Part shown: positions 17,418-27,100 of the stretch, one piece after another | Numbering within the stretch: position 1 is the first letter of the stretch | Layout: the number at the start of each line of letters is the position of its first letter | Assembly (NCBI GenBank): GCA_036495715.1 | Contig: DASXML010000087.1 | Span: 1 to 64,000 of the forward strand | DNA: 64,000 nt | DNA from: Scandinavium sp036495715 | Lineage (GTDB): Bacteria > Pseudomonadota > Gammaproteobacteria > Enterobacterales > Enterobacteriaceae | Direction: 5' to 3' | Position numbers and translations under genes: made by a program | Notes under the pieces: generated by a model | What the model saw: only the letters and a program-made list of their open reading frames with translations | Database searches by the model: none | What the model was told of the DNA's origin: nothing

Positions 17418-17443
17418 AACAGGCCCTTTCGGGCCTGTTTTCA
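17418..17443 (+). terminator. sspAB terminator
   Basis: AACAGGCCC / GGGCCTGTT with a TTTC loop followed by TTC-rich sequence, directly after sspB. Confidence 0.9.
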
Positions 17444-17449
17444 TTGCGG

Positions 17450-17485
17450 ACAAAGAAGGAAAAAACGTGGTTTTTCCTTCTTTGT
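17450..17485. repeat. Perfect 15-bp inverted repeat downstream of sspB
   Basis: Arms 17450-17464 and 17471-17485 (ACAAAGAAGGAAAAA and its complement) surround a 6-nt loop. The structure contains A and T tracts on both sides and could act as a second terminator. It is followed at 17497-17518 by another perfect inverted repeat with 10-bp arms and a 2-nt spacer. Confidence 0.7.
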
Positions 17486-17496
17486 GTTTATCAGTC

Positions 17497-17518
17497 GAAA
17501 ATCAATGAATTGATTTTC
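17497..17518. repeat. Perfect 10-bp palindrome
   Basis: GAAAATCAAT (17497-17506) and ATTGATTTTC (17509-17518) with a GA spacer. It is the third hairpin in the sspB-nanR gap; its function is unknown. Confidence 0.65.
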
Positions 17519-17582
17519 CTTGTCTGTGATTGAATGGCATATATCAGCCCTGTAACGGTATTGAGTTTGTCAGTGTTCTAAG

Positions 17583-17607
17583 CAGGTCCTTTCGGGCCTG
17601 TTTTCAT
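17583..17607 (+). terminator. Second copy of the sspB-type terminator
   Basis: CAGGTCCTTTCGGGCCTG followed by TTTTCATT nearly repeats the sspAB terminator at 17418-17443, about 165 bp downstream. One arm carries a C-to-T change that still allows a G-U pair in RNA. In E. coli the dcuD gene lies between sspB and nanR; here only hairpins occupy the space. Confidence 0.75.
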
Positions 17608-17692
17608 TTCAGCCCTCATTTCGCCAGCCTGAAAATCCTGTGTTAATCTATGGATTCTCTGTCACTTACTGTCACCTGGCACCTAAACCGCT

Positions 17693-18472
17693 ATGAACGC
17701 ATTTGATCCTCAGGAAGAAGAGACGTCAGAAACCATTGGTCGCAGCCTGGGCCGTCGCCCGCTGGCGCGCAAAAAGTTGTCGGAAATGGTGGAAGAAGAG
17801 CTTGAACAGATGATTCGTCGTCGCGAGTTTGCGGAAGGCGAACCGCTCCCTTCTGAGCGCGAGTTGATGACCTTCTTTAACGTGGGTCGTCCTTCGGTGC
17901 GTGAGGCGCTGGCAGCGCTCAAGCGTAAAGGCCTGGTACAGATTAATAACGGCGAGCGCGCCCGCGTGTCGCGTCCCTCTGCGGATACCATCATCAGCGA
18001 ACTTTCCGGTATGGCGAAAGATTTTCTCGCCCATCCTGGCGGTATCACCCATTTCGAGCAGCTGCGTCTTTTCTTTGAATCAAGCCTGGTGCGCTACGCC
18101 GCAGAAAATGCCAGTGATGAGCAGGTGGATCGTCTCGAAAAAGCGCTGGAGAGGAATAGCCAGTCGCTGGATGACAACGCGTTATTTATCCGCTCTGATG
18201 TCGATTTTCATCGCGTGCTGGCAGAGATCCCCGGTAATCCTATCTTTATGGCGATCCACGTCGCGCTACTGGACTGGCTGATCGCCGCACGTCCGAAAGT
18301 AGCGGACAAAGAGCTGCATCAACACAACAGCGTCAGTTTCCAGGAGCATATCGCGATCGTCGAGGCCATTCGTCGACGCGATCCTGAGGAAGCCGATCGC
18401 GCCCTGCAAACCCATCTGAACAGCGTTTCTGCCACCTGGCACGCTTTCGGCAAGCAAAAAAAGAAAAAGTAA
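17693..18472 (+). CDS. nanR: Sialic acid operon repressor NanR
   Basis: GntR/FadR-type repressor of the nan regulon, released by N-acetylneuraminate. The 259-residue protein has a short N-terminal extension, a winged helix (about residues 28-100, with PLPSERELMTFFNVGRPSVREALAALKRKGLVQ) and a C-terminal FCD ligand-binding domain with DVDFHRVLAEIPGNPIF, where metal-binding histidine and aspartate lie. It is highly similar to E. coli NanR (263 aa), with a lysine-rich end. It precedes nanA, with the operator in the 136-bp gap. Confidence 0.96.
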   Translation: MNAFDPQEEETSETIGRSLGRRPLARKKLSEMVEEELEQMIRRREFAEGEPLPSERELMTFFNVGRPSVREALAALKRKGLVQINNGERARVSRPSADTIISELSGMAKDFLAHPGGITHFEQLRLFFESSLVRYAAENASDEQVDRLEKALERNSQSLDDNALFIRSDVDFHRVLAEIPGNPIFMAIHVALLDWLIAARPKVADKELHQHNSVSFQEHIAIVEAIRRRDPEEADRALQTHLNSVSATWHAFGKQKKKK

Positions 18473-18549
18473 CCGTCCGATCCTGACGATCGTTTAGTGA
18501 AGCAGATCGCAAGATAAGCTTTCCCTATTCGCTGATGCATAAATGAGCT

Positions 18550-18572
18550 GGTATAACAGGTATAAAGGTATA
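18550..18572 (+). promoter_or_regulatory. NanR operator (three GGTATA repeats)
   Basis: GGTATA occurs at 18550-18555, 18559-18564 and 18567-18572, with spacers of 3 and 2 bp. This is the repeat pattern known for NanR in front of E. coli nanA. It overlaps the expected nanA promoter, about 36 bp before the ATG at 18609. Confidence 0.92.
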
Positions 18573-18608
18573 TCGTTAATGTTATGTCACTCAGACTAAG
18601 AGGTCGTT

Positions 18609-19502
18609 ATGTCAGCCAATTTACGTGGAGTTATGGCCGCGCTGTTAACCCCGTTCACTCGTCAGCAGCAGCTGGATGAGCAGAGCCTGCGCCGTCTGGT
18701 TCGTTTTAATATTCGCCAGGGGATCGATGGGCTGTATGTCGGTGGTTCAACCGGGGAAGCGTTTATGCAGTCCGGGAGTGAACGCCAGCAGGTGCTGGAG
18801 ATTGTGGCCGATGAAGCGAAAGGTCAGATCAAACTGATTGCGCATGTCGGCTGTGTCAGTACTGTGGAAAGCCAGCAGTTGGCGCAGGCGGCGAAGCGTT
18901 ACGGTTACGATGCCGTCTCGGCGGTCACGCCTTTCTACTATCCGTTCAGCTTCGAAGAACATTGCGATCACTACCGCGCGATCGTTGATTCTGCGGAAGG
19001 TCTGCCGATGGTGGTTTACAACATTCCGGCGCTGAGTGGGGTGAAGTTAAGTCTCGAACAGATCAACACGCTGGTGACACTGCCGGGTGTGGGCGCGCTG
19101 AAACAAACGTCCGGCGATCTCTTCCAGATGGAACAGATCCGTCGCGCACATCCGGATCTGGTGCTCTATAACGGTTATGACGAAATCTTTGCTTCTGGCC
19201 TGATTGCGGGCGCTGACGGCGGGATCGGCAGTACCTACAACATCATGGGCTGGCGCTATCAGAACATCGCCAGCGCACTGAAAGCAGGCGATGTTGCACA
19301 GGCGCAGCAGCTGCAAAGCGAATGCAATAAGGCTATCGATCTGCTGATTCAGGCGGGCGTGTTCCGTGGCCTGAAAACAGTTCTGCACTACATGGACGTC
19401 GTGGACGTGCCGCTGTGTCGCAAGCCGTTCGCGCCAGTGGATGAAAAGTTCCTGCCCGCGCTCAAAGCATTGGCTGAAAAGCTGATGGCAGAAACGCGCT
19501 GA
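18609..19502 (+). CDS. nanA: N-acetylneuraminate lyase
   Basis: Class I aldolase that splits N-acetylneuraminate into N-acetylmannosamine and pyruvate. The 297-residue TIM-barrel protein has the Schiff-base lysine in GALKQTSGD (residue 165), the catalytic tyrosine in VVYNIPALSGV (residue 137) and the pyruvate carboxylate site GGSTGE. Same length as E. coli NanA. First gene of nanATEK, under the NanR operator. Confidence 0.98.
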   Translation: MSANLRGVMAALLTPFTRQQQLDEQSLRRLVRFNIRQGIDGLYVGGSTGEAFMQSGSERQQVLEIVADEAKGQIKLIAHVGCVSTVESQQLAQAAKRYGYDAVSAVTPFYYPFSFEEHCDHYRAIVDSAEGLPMVVYNIPALSGVKLSLEQINTLVTLPGVGALKQTSGDLFQMEQIRRAHPDLVLYNGYDEIFASGLIAGADGGIGSTYNIMGWRYQNIASALKAGDVAQAQQLQSECNKAIDLLIQAGVFRGLKTVLHYMDVVDVPLCRKPFAPVDEKFLPALKALAEKLMAETR

Positions 19503-19512
19503 TGTGCCTGTA

Positions 19513-19538
19513 GCCCGATAAGCGAAGCGCCATCGGGC
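19513..19538. repeat. REP-like element between nanA and nanT
   Basis: GCCCGAT / ATCGGGC with a GC-rich 12-nt centre resembles the common enterobacterial extragenic palindrome. In the 61-bp nanA-nanT gap it could stabilise the nanA message or reduce nanT expression. Confidence 0.65.
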
Positions 19539-19563
19539 AAAACAACGAGATCGGGAGAGTGAC

Positions 19564-21057
19564 ATGCGTATTTCTACCCAAAGTATCCCGTGGTATCGCC
19601 ATCTCGACAGAGCGCAATGGCGGGCATTTTTTGCCGCCTGGCTCGGCTATCTGCTGGATGGTTTTGATTTTGTGCTGATGGCGCTGGTGTTAACCGAAGT
19701 GCAAAGTGAATTTGGCCTGAACACCGTACAGGCAGCAAGCCTGATCTCTGCCGCCTTCATTTCACGCTGGTTTGGTGGCCTGATGCTCGGTGCCATGGGT
19801 GACCGCTACGGGCGACGGCTGGCGATGGTCACCAGCATCGTGCTGTTTTCCGTCGGGACGCTAGCCTGTGGCCTGGCACCAGGCTTCACCACCTTATTTA
19901 TTGCTCGTCTGGTGATCGGCATGGGGATGGCAGGTGAATACGGTTCCAGTGCGACCTACGTCATCGAGAGTTGGCCGAAGCAGATGCGGAACAAAGCCAG
20001 CGGCTTTTTGATTTCGGGCTTTTCCGTAGGTGCTGTGGTTGCCGCGCAAATCTACAGCGCCGTTGTGCCGATTTGGGGCTGGCGAGCGCTGTTTTTCATC
20101 GGTATTTTCCCGATAATCTTCGCGCTGTGGCTGCGTAAAAACATCCCCGAAGCGGAAGACTGGAAGCAAAAGCACGCCGGGAAAGCGCCGGTGCGCACCA
20201 TGGTCGACATTCTGTATCGCGGCGATCATCGCCTCATCAACATTTTCCTCACCGTGGTTGCGGCGACATCACTTTGGTTCTGCTTTTCCGGCGAGCTGCG
20301 TAATGCGGGTATGATCCTGTTATTAGGCCTGCTAAGCGCCATCATCTTTATCAGTTTTATGGTGCAGAGCAGTGGCAAACGCTGGCCGACCGGTGTGATG
20401 CTGATGGTCGTCGTATTATTCGCCTTTCTCTACTCCTGGCCGATTCAGGCGCTGTTGCCGACCTATCTGAAAACAGAACTTTTATACGATCATTCTACCG
20501 TTGCCCGGGTGCTGTTTTTCAGCGGCTTTGGCGCGGCGGTCGGCTGTTGTGTTGGCGGCTTTCTCGGCGACTGGCTGGGTACGCGCAAGGCTTACGTCTG
20601 GAGTCTTCTGGCCTCGCAATTGTTGATCATTCCTGTGTTTGCGATAGGCGGCACCAACGTCTGGGTGCTTGGCCTGTTACTCTTTTTCCAGCAAATGTTG
20701 GGGCAGGGGATCTCCGGGATCTTACCGAAACTGATCGGCGGGTATTTCGATACCGATCAACGTGCGGCCGGACTGGGTTTCACTTACAACGTTGGTGCGC
20801 TGGGCGGTGCGATAGCCCCGGTGATCGGCGCGCTGATCGCCCAGAAGCTCGATCTGGGAACCGCGCTCGGATCGCTTTCTTTCGGTCTGACGTTCGTGGT
20901 TATCCTGCTGATTGGTCTGGATATGCCGACGCGCGTACAGCGTTGGATCCGCCCGGAAGCCCTGCGCACGCATGATGCCATCGACGGTAAACCGTTTAGC
21001 GGCGCAGTGCCGTTGCGCGGTGGAAAAAGTGGTCAGATAAAAAATCAGGGAGTCTGA
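19564..21057 (+). CDS. nanT: Sialic acid transporter NanT
   Basis: Major facilitator superfamily proton symporter that imports N-acetylneuraminate across the inner membrane. The 497-residue protein shows about 14 hydrophobic segments, the MFS signature GDRYGRRLAM between helices 2 and 3, and the sialate:H+ symporter start WYRHLDRAQWRAFFAAWLGYLLDGFDF. E. coli NanT has 496 residues. Second gene of nanATEK; the stop codon abuts the nanE start. Confidence 0.97.
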   Translation: MRISTQSIPWYRHLDRAQWRAFFAAWLGYLLDGFDFVLMALVLTEVQSEFGLNTVQAASLISAAFISRWFGGLMLGAMGDRYGRRLAMVTSIVLFSVGTLACGLAPGFTTLFIARLVIGMGMAGEYGSSATYVIESWPKQMRNKASGFLISGFSVGAVVAAQIYSAVVPIWGWRALFFIGIFPIIFALWLRKNIPEAEDWKQKHAGKAPVRTMVDILYRGDHRLINIFLTVVAATSLWFCFSGELRNAGMILLLGLLSAIIFISFMVQSSGKRWPTGVMLMVVVLFAFLYSWPIQALLPTYLKTELLYDHSTVARVLFFSGFGAAVGCCVGGFLGDWLGTRKAYVWSLLASQLLIIPVFAIGGTNVWVLGLLLFFQQMLGQGISGILPKLIGGYFDTDQRAAGLGFTYNVGALGGAIAPVIGALIAQKLDLGTALGSLSFGLTFVVILLIGLDMPTRVQRWIRPEALRTHDAIDGKPFSGAVPLRGGKSGQIKNQGV

Positions 21058-21747
21058 ATGTCAGTACTTGCACAACTGGATTTAAAAATTCGCCACAATG
21101 GCGGGCTGATTGTGTCCTGTCAGCCGGTGCCGGGCAGCCCGCTGGATAAGCCGGAAATTGTCGCAGCGATGGCGCTGGCGGCAGAACAGGCAGGCGCAGT
21201 GGCGCTGCGTATCGAGGGGATTGAAAATCTGCGGGCCACGCGCGCGGCGGTGACGATTCCGATCATTGGCATTATCAAGCGTGATCTCCCTGATTCACCC
21301 GTTCGGATCACGCCGTTCCTGGAGGATGTGGATGCACTAGCAAACGCAGGGGCCAGCATTATTGCGTTTGATGGCACGGATCGTGTAAGGCCCGAATCGG
21401 TCAACGCATTACTGGCGCGCATTCATCATCATCGGCTACTGGGAATGGCCGACTGCTCGTCGTTGGAAGATGGTCTTAACTGCCATCATGAAGGTGCGGA
21501 GATTATCGGCTCTACGCTGTCCGGCTATCTCGGCGGCCCGGTGCCGGATGCGCCGGATCTGGCGCTGGTTTCCGCGCTTAGCGAAGCGGGCTGTCGGGTC
21601 ATTGCCGAAGGGCGATATAACTCGCCTGAACTGGCGGCTCAGGCCATGCAACATGGCGCATGGGCGGTGACGGTGGGGTCGGCAATCACCCGACTGGAGT
21701 ATATCTGCCAGTGGTATCGCGATGCATTGCATGAGGCCGCGCGATGA
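21058..21747 (+). CDS. nanE: N-acetylmannosamine-6-phosphate 2-epimerase
   Basis: TIM-barrel epimerase that converts ManNAc-6-phosphate to GlcNAc-6-phosphate. The 229-residue protein contains GGLIVSCQPVPGSPLDKPEIV near the start, IIGIIKRD with a likely catalytic lysine and AFDGTDRVRP. It starts directly after nanT and overlaps nanK by 4 bp (ATGA), showing translational coupling. Confidence 0.97.
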   Translation: MSVLAQLDLKIRHNGGLIVSCQPVPGSPLDKPEIVAAMALAAEQAGAVALRIEGIENLRATRAAVTIPIIGIIKRDLPDSPVRITPFLEDVDALANAGASIIAFDGTDRVRPESVNALLARIHHHRLLGMADCSSLEDGLNCHHEGAEIIGSTLSGYLGGPVPDAPDLALVSALSEAGCRVIAEGRYNSPELAAQAMQHGAWAVTVGSAITRLEYICQWYRDALHEAAR

Positions 21748-22613
21748 ACGTGCTGGCACTGGATATCGGCGGTACCAAACTGGCAGCAGCGCTTGTTGAT
21801 AGCGATTTCCGTATTATCGAGCGTCATGAATGCCCCACGCCTGCCAGCAAAACACCCCAAGCGCTGACGGCAAGCCTTGAGGTGCTGCTTTCGCCGTTGG
21901 CAAACCGGGCACAGCGCGTGGCGGTGGCATCCACCGGGATTATTCATCAGGGCGTATTAACGGCGATTAACCCGACCAATCTCGGCGGGCTGGAACATTT
22001 TCCGTTGCAGGAGACGGTTTCCCGCATCACCCATTTGCCCTGTCTGGCGCTGAATGATGCGCAGGCAGCGGCATGGGCCGAATATCAGGCGCTGGAAGAA
22101 GACATCACTGACATGGCGTTCATCACCGTTTCGACGGGCGTGGGCGGCGGCATTATCAGCGGTGGTCGGTTGCTGATGGGCGATGGCGGGCTAGCAGGAC
22201 ATGTGGGACATACACTCGCCGATCCCAATGGACCGCGCTGCGGCTGTGGGCGGATTGGCTGTGTAGAAGCGATAGCGTCAGGACGCGGAATTGCCGCAGC
22301 GGCGCAAGGGGAGCTGGCAGGGCTGGATGCGAAAGCGATATTTGCCCGTGCACGTGAAGGCAATGCACAAGCGAAAGATTTAGTGCATCGGTCCGCGCAG
22401 ACGCTGGCGAGGCTGATTGCGGATGTTAAAGCGGTGACCGATTGCCAGCGGGTGGTGATTGGTGGCAGCGTCGGGTTAGCTGACGGATATTTGGCGCTCG
22501 TTACCGCGTTTTTGGCGAAGGAACCGAAAACATATCAAGTGGCGCTCAACGCGGCACATTATCGGCATGATGTCGGGCTGCTCGGCGCGACGATGCTGGT
22601 GCTGCACGCATAA
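21744..22613 (+). CDS. nanK: N-acetylmannosamine kinase
   Basis: ROK-family sugar kinase that phosphorylates ManNAc to ManNAc-6-phosphate. The 289-residue protein has the N-terminal ATP-binding motif LDIGGTKLAAALVD, the ROK signature GHVGHTLADPNG and the zinc-binding CGCGRIGCVEAIASG. E. coli NanK has 291 residues. It is the last nan gene here: nanQ (yhcH), which follows in E. coli, is absent, and gltD converges 85 bp later. Confidence 0.96.
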   Translation: MNVLALDIGGTKLAAALVDSDFRIIERHECPTPASKTPQALTASLEVLLSPLANRAQRVAVASTGIIHQGVLTAINPTNLGGLEHFPLQETVSRITHLPCLALNDAQAAAWAEYQALEEDITDMAFITVSTGVGGGIISGGRLLMGDGGLAGHVGHTLADPNGPRCGCGRIGCVEAIASGRGIAAAAQGELAGLDAKAIFARAREGNAQAKDLVHRSAQTLARLIADVKAVTDCQRVVIGGSVGLADGYLALVTAFLAKEPKTYQVALNAAHYRHDVGLLGATMLVLHA

Positions 22614-22618
22614 AAAAA

Positions 22619-22690
22619 CCGGGCAGCGCTTTCGCGTAGCCCGGCCTGTATACCGTTCACCTGCCGGATAAGCGTCATCGCTATCCGGCA
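22619..22690. repeat. Paired REP-like hairpins between nanK and gltD
   Basis: Two palindromic units fill the convergent gap: CCGGGC / GCCCGG at 22619-22644 and TGCCGGATA / TATCCGGCA at 22662-22690. They resemble enterobacterial REP elements and probably protect or terminate both transcripts; an A run at 22612-22618 gives a T tract for gltD transcripts. Confidence 0.7.
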
Positions 22691-22697
22691 TGTTTGA

Positions 22698-24116
22698 TCA
22701 CACTTCCAGGTAGTTCATGATGCCTTCTGCCGCTTTACGGCCTTCGGCAATCGCTGTCACCACCAGGTCTGAACCGCGCACGATGTCGCCACCGGCAAAG
22801 ATTTTCGGGTTGCTGGTCTGGAAGGCGTTTTCATTGCCTTCTGGCGCAATGACCCGGCCCTGAGAATCCAGCTCGACGCTGTGCTTCGCCAGCCATTCCA
22901 TGCTGTGCGGACGGAAACCAAACGCCATCACGACCGCGTCGGCAGGGACAACGTGCTCGGAACCGGCAACGATTTCTGCACGGCGACGGCCTTTGGCATC
23001 CGGTGCACCCATTTCGGTGCGTGCCATTTTCACGCCGCTCACTTTACCGTTGGCGTTCACTTCCACGCCCAGCGGCTGTACGTTGAACTGGAATTCCACG
23101 CCTTCTTCACGCGCGTTTTTCACTTCACGGCGAGAGCCCGGCATGTTCTCTTCGTCACGACGGTACGCACAGGTGACGTGTGTTGCGCCCTGACGAATGG
23201 AGGTGCGCACGCAGTCCATCGCGGTGTCGCCACCGCCGAGAACCACAACGCGACGGCCTTCCATGTTCACGAACGGCTCATCGGTCGATTCGCCATAGCC
23301 CATCAACTGCTTGGTGTTGGCAATCAGGAACGGCAGCGCGTCATACACGCCGTCAGCATCCTCATTTTCCAGACCGCCTTTCATCGACTGGTAAGTGCCG
23401 ACGCCGAGGAATACTGAGTCGTACTCGCTCAGCAGGTCGTCGATTTGTACATCGCGACCCACTTCAACGTTGAGTTTGAACTCGATACCCATATCAGTGA
23501 AGATTTCACGGCGGCGAGTCATCACTTCTTTTTCCAGCTTGAAGGCCGGAATGCCGAAGGTCAGCAGGCCACCGATTTCCGGATGACGGTCAAACACTAC
23601 AGCTTTGACGCCGTTGCGGGTCAGCACGTCAGCACAGGCAAGGCCCGCCGGACCCGCGCCGATAATAGCTACGCGTTTGTCGGTTTGCTTCACGCCGGTC
23701 ATGTCCGGACGCCAGCCCATTTCGAACGCTTTATCGTTGATATAGCGCTCGATGTTGCCGATGGTCACCGCGCCAAACTCGTCGTTTAGCGTACAGGAGC
23801 CTTCGCACAGACGGTCCTGTGGGCACACGCGGCCGCACACTTCCGGCAGGGTGTTGGTTTGATGCGACAGTTCTGCCGCCTCAAAAATACGCCCCTCGTT
23901 GGCGAGTTTCAGCCAGTTCGGGATGTAGTTGTGAACCGGACATTTCCACTCGCAGTAAGGGTTACCGCAGGACAGGCAGCGGTCTGCCTGTGCTTTGGCC
24001 TGGCCTTCGGAGAACGTCTCGTAGATCTCAACAAATTCAATTTTACGGATCTTCAGCGGTTTCTTCGGCGGATCAACGCGCTGCAGGTCGATAAACTGAT
24101 AAACATTCTGACTCAT
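22698..24116 (-). CDS. gltD: Glutamate synthase small (beta) subunit
   Basis: Beta subunit of NADPH-dependent GOGAT, which passes electrons from NADPH through FAD and iron-sulfur clusters to GltB. The 472-residue protein has N-terminal cluster cysteines in CLSCGNPYCEWKCPVHN and CGRVCPQDRLCEGSC, the FAD motif GAGPAGLACADVL and the NADPH motif GGGDTAMDCVRT. Same length as E. coli. It follows gltB by 9 bp on the minus strand. Confidence 0.99.
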   Translation of the reverse strand: MSQNVYQFIDLQRVDPPKKPLKIRKIEFVEIYETFSEGQAKAQADRCLSCGNPYCEWKCPVHNYIPNWLKLANEGRIFEAAELSHQTNTLPEVCGRVCPQDRLCEGSCTLNDEFGAVTIGNIERYINDKAFEMGWRPDMTGVKQTDKRVAIIGAGPAGLACADVLTRNGVKAVVFDRHPEIGGLLTFGIPAFKLEKEVMTRRREIFTDMGIEFKLNVEVGRDVQIDDLLSEYDSVFLGVGTYQSMKGGLENEDADGVYDALPFLIANTKQLMGYGESTDEPFVNMEGRRVVVLGGGDTAMDCVRTSIRQGATHVTCAYRRDEENMPGSRREVKNAREEGVEFQFNVQPLGVEVNANGKVSGVKMARTEMGAPDAKGRRRAEIVAGSEHVVPADAVVMAFGFRPHSMEWLAKHSVELDSQGRVIAPEGNENAFQTSNPKIFAGGDIVRGSDLVVTAIAEGRKAAEGIMNYLEV

Positions 24117-24125
24117 CGATTTTCC

Positions 24126-27100
24126 TTACTGCGCCTGCACGCGCAATTCTGCGGCGCTACGACTACGGTGACCCAACAGTGCTTTGACATCGCTGGACTT
24201 CGGTTTAACCAGAGCGAATTTCGCGGAGAACGCTGGCCAGTTCGCCAGGATCTCTTCACCACGTGAAGAACCGGTGAGCTGTACGTGTTCGGTAATCAGC
24301 CCGCGCAGATGCTCTTCGTGGATCGCCAGAGAATCGACGTCCAGCACTTCTACCAGTTCGGGGTTCACGCGTTTGCGGAAATCACCGTCTTCATCCAACA
24401 CGTAAGCAAAGCCGCCGGTCATGCCTGCGCCAAAGTTGACGCCGGTTTTACCAAGTACGCAGACAATGCCACCGGTCATGTATTCACAGCCGTTATCGCC
24501 AATGCCTTCCACCACGGTAATTGCCCCGGAGTTACGCACCGCGAAACGCTCACCCGCGCGGCCTGCGGCGTACAGACGACCACCGGTCGCGCCGTACAGG
24601 CAGGTGTTGCCGATGATGCTGGCTTCGTGACTGCGGAAGGCAGAACCAACCGGAGGACGAATCGCCAGCAGACCGCCTGCCATGCCTTTGCCGACGTAGT
24701 CGTTGGCATCGCCAGTCAGGTGCAGCTCAACGCCGCCTGCGTTCCACACGCCGAAGCTCTGGCCTGCGGTACCGCTGAAGTGCGCTTTGATCGGGTCAGA
24801 GGCCAGCCCTTGGTCGCCGTGCGTCTGGGCGATATAGCCTGACAGCGTGGCGCCTACGGAACGGTCGGTGTTGCGAATATCAAACCAGAACGTTTTGCTC
24901 TGCTTGTCGTCGACAAACGGTTTTGCCTGCTGCAACAGCTGCGCGTTCAGCACCCCGTTATCAAACGGCGGGTTCTTCTCAGTGCAGTGCAGCGCTTTAC
25001 CTGGATGCGGCTCGGCGGTTTCCAGCAGTTTCGACAGATCCAGTTTCTGCTGTTTGGCGGTGAAACCGTCCAGCTCTTTGAGCAAATCGGTGCGGCCAAT
25101 TAAGTCCACCAGACGCTTAACGCCCAGCTCAGCCAACAGCTCACGCACTTCGCGGGCGATGAATTCAAAGTAGTTGGTCACTTTGAACGGCAGGCCGTGG
25201 TAGTGGTTTTTACGCAGTTTTTCGTCCTGCGTTGCCACGCCCGTTGCGCAGTTGTTCAGGTGACAAATTCGTAGATATTTACAGCCCAGCGCGACCATTG
25301 GGCCAGTGCCGAAGCCGAAGCTTTCCGCGCCAAGGATTGCCGCTTTGATGATGTCGAGGCCGGTTTTCAGGCCGCCATCTACCTGCAAACGAATTTTGTG
25401 ACGCAGGCCGTTGGCAACCAGCGCCTGTTGGGTTTCTACCAGCCCCAGTTCCCACGGACAACCCGCGTATTTCACTGACGAAAGCGGGCTTGCGCCGGTG
25501 CCACCGTCATAACCGGCGATGGTTATCAGGTCTGCATAGGCTTTCGCGACACCGGTGGCGATGGTGCCGACGCCCGGTTCGGAAACCAGCTTCACGGAGA
25601 TCAGCGCTTTCGGGTTGACTTGTTTCAGGTCGAAAATCAGCTGCGCGAGATCCTCGATAGAATAAATATCGTGGTGCGGTGGCGGGGAAATCAGGGTCAC
25701 GCCCGGCACGGAATAACGCAGTTTGGCGATGTACGGCGTGACTTTATCACCCGGTAACTGACCGCCTTCACCCGGTTTTGCGCCTTGCGCCACTTTAATC
25801 TGAATGACGTCGGCGTTAACCAGATACGCAGGCGTGACGCCAAAGCGACCGGAAGCCACCTGCTTGATGCGCGACACTTTGTTGGTGCCGTAGCGCGCAG
25901 GGTCTTCACCGCCTTCGCCGGAGTTTGAGTTGCCGCCGATGCTGTTCATTGCTTCGGCCAGCGCTTCGTGGGCCTCTGGACTCAGCGCCCCGATGGACAT
26001 TGCCGCGGTGTCGAAACGTTTAAACAGTTCGGTCGCAGGCTCTACGTCGTTGATGCTGACGGCTTCAGTGCCTGGATTAAGGGCTAGCAGGTCACGGAGC
26101 GTCGCCGCCGGGCGTTCGTTAACCAGTTTCGAATACTGTTGATAATCGCTGTATTCACCGCTCTGAACGGCCTGTTGCAGCGTGCGCACCACGTCCGGGT
26201 TGTAGGCGTGATATTCGCCGCCGTGGACATATTTCAGCAGACCGCCCTGATCGAGTGGCTTACGAGCCAGCCAGGCGCGTTTAGACAGATTCAGCAGATC
26301 CTGCTGGAAGTCGTCAAAGCCTGCGCCACCGATGCGGCTGACCACGCCCTGGAAGCAGAGGTCTGACACGTCATCGTGCAGGCCAACGGCTTCAAACAGC
26401 TTCGAGCAGCGGTAAGAGGCGATAGTCGAGATGCCCATTTTGGACATGATTTTGTACAGGCCTTTGTTGATGCCGTTACGGTAGTTCAGCATCACATGGC
26501 GGTAATCTTTTTCGATAGCTTTGCCATCGACCAGTTTCGCCAGCGTTTCATAGGCGAGGTACGGGTAGATAGCCGTCGCACCGAAGCCCAGCAGCACCGC
26601 GAAGTGGTGCGGGTCACGGGCGCTGGCGGTTTCAACGATGATGTTGGCATCGCAGCGCAGGCTCTTATCGACGAGGCGCGTCTGAATCGCACCCACTGCC
26701 ATCGGGGCCGGAACCGGCAGACGATTTTTGGCAATGTTACGGTCAGAAAGCACCAGCAGCACCGTGCCGTTACGCACCATCTGCTCGGCTTTGTCACACA
26801 GCGCATTCACCGTGTCTTCAAGGTTCGCGTCGGTGACGTCGAACGTGATGTCGAGTACATCGGCGCGGTAGTACTCTTCCTTGATGGTGGTCAGCTGTTT
26901 GAAATCGGAATACAGCAGAATGGGTGATTTGAAGCTCAGGCGGTGCGCCTGGCCTTCCGCTTCGCAGAAGACGTTCATCTCGCGGCCAATACTGGTGGCG
27001 AGCGACATCACGTGCGCTTCACGCAGCGGATCGATTGGCGGGTTGGTCACCTGCGCAAACTGCTGACGGAAGTAGTCATAAATGATGCGTGGTTGGCTGG

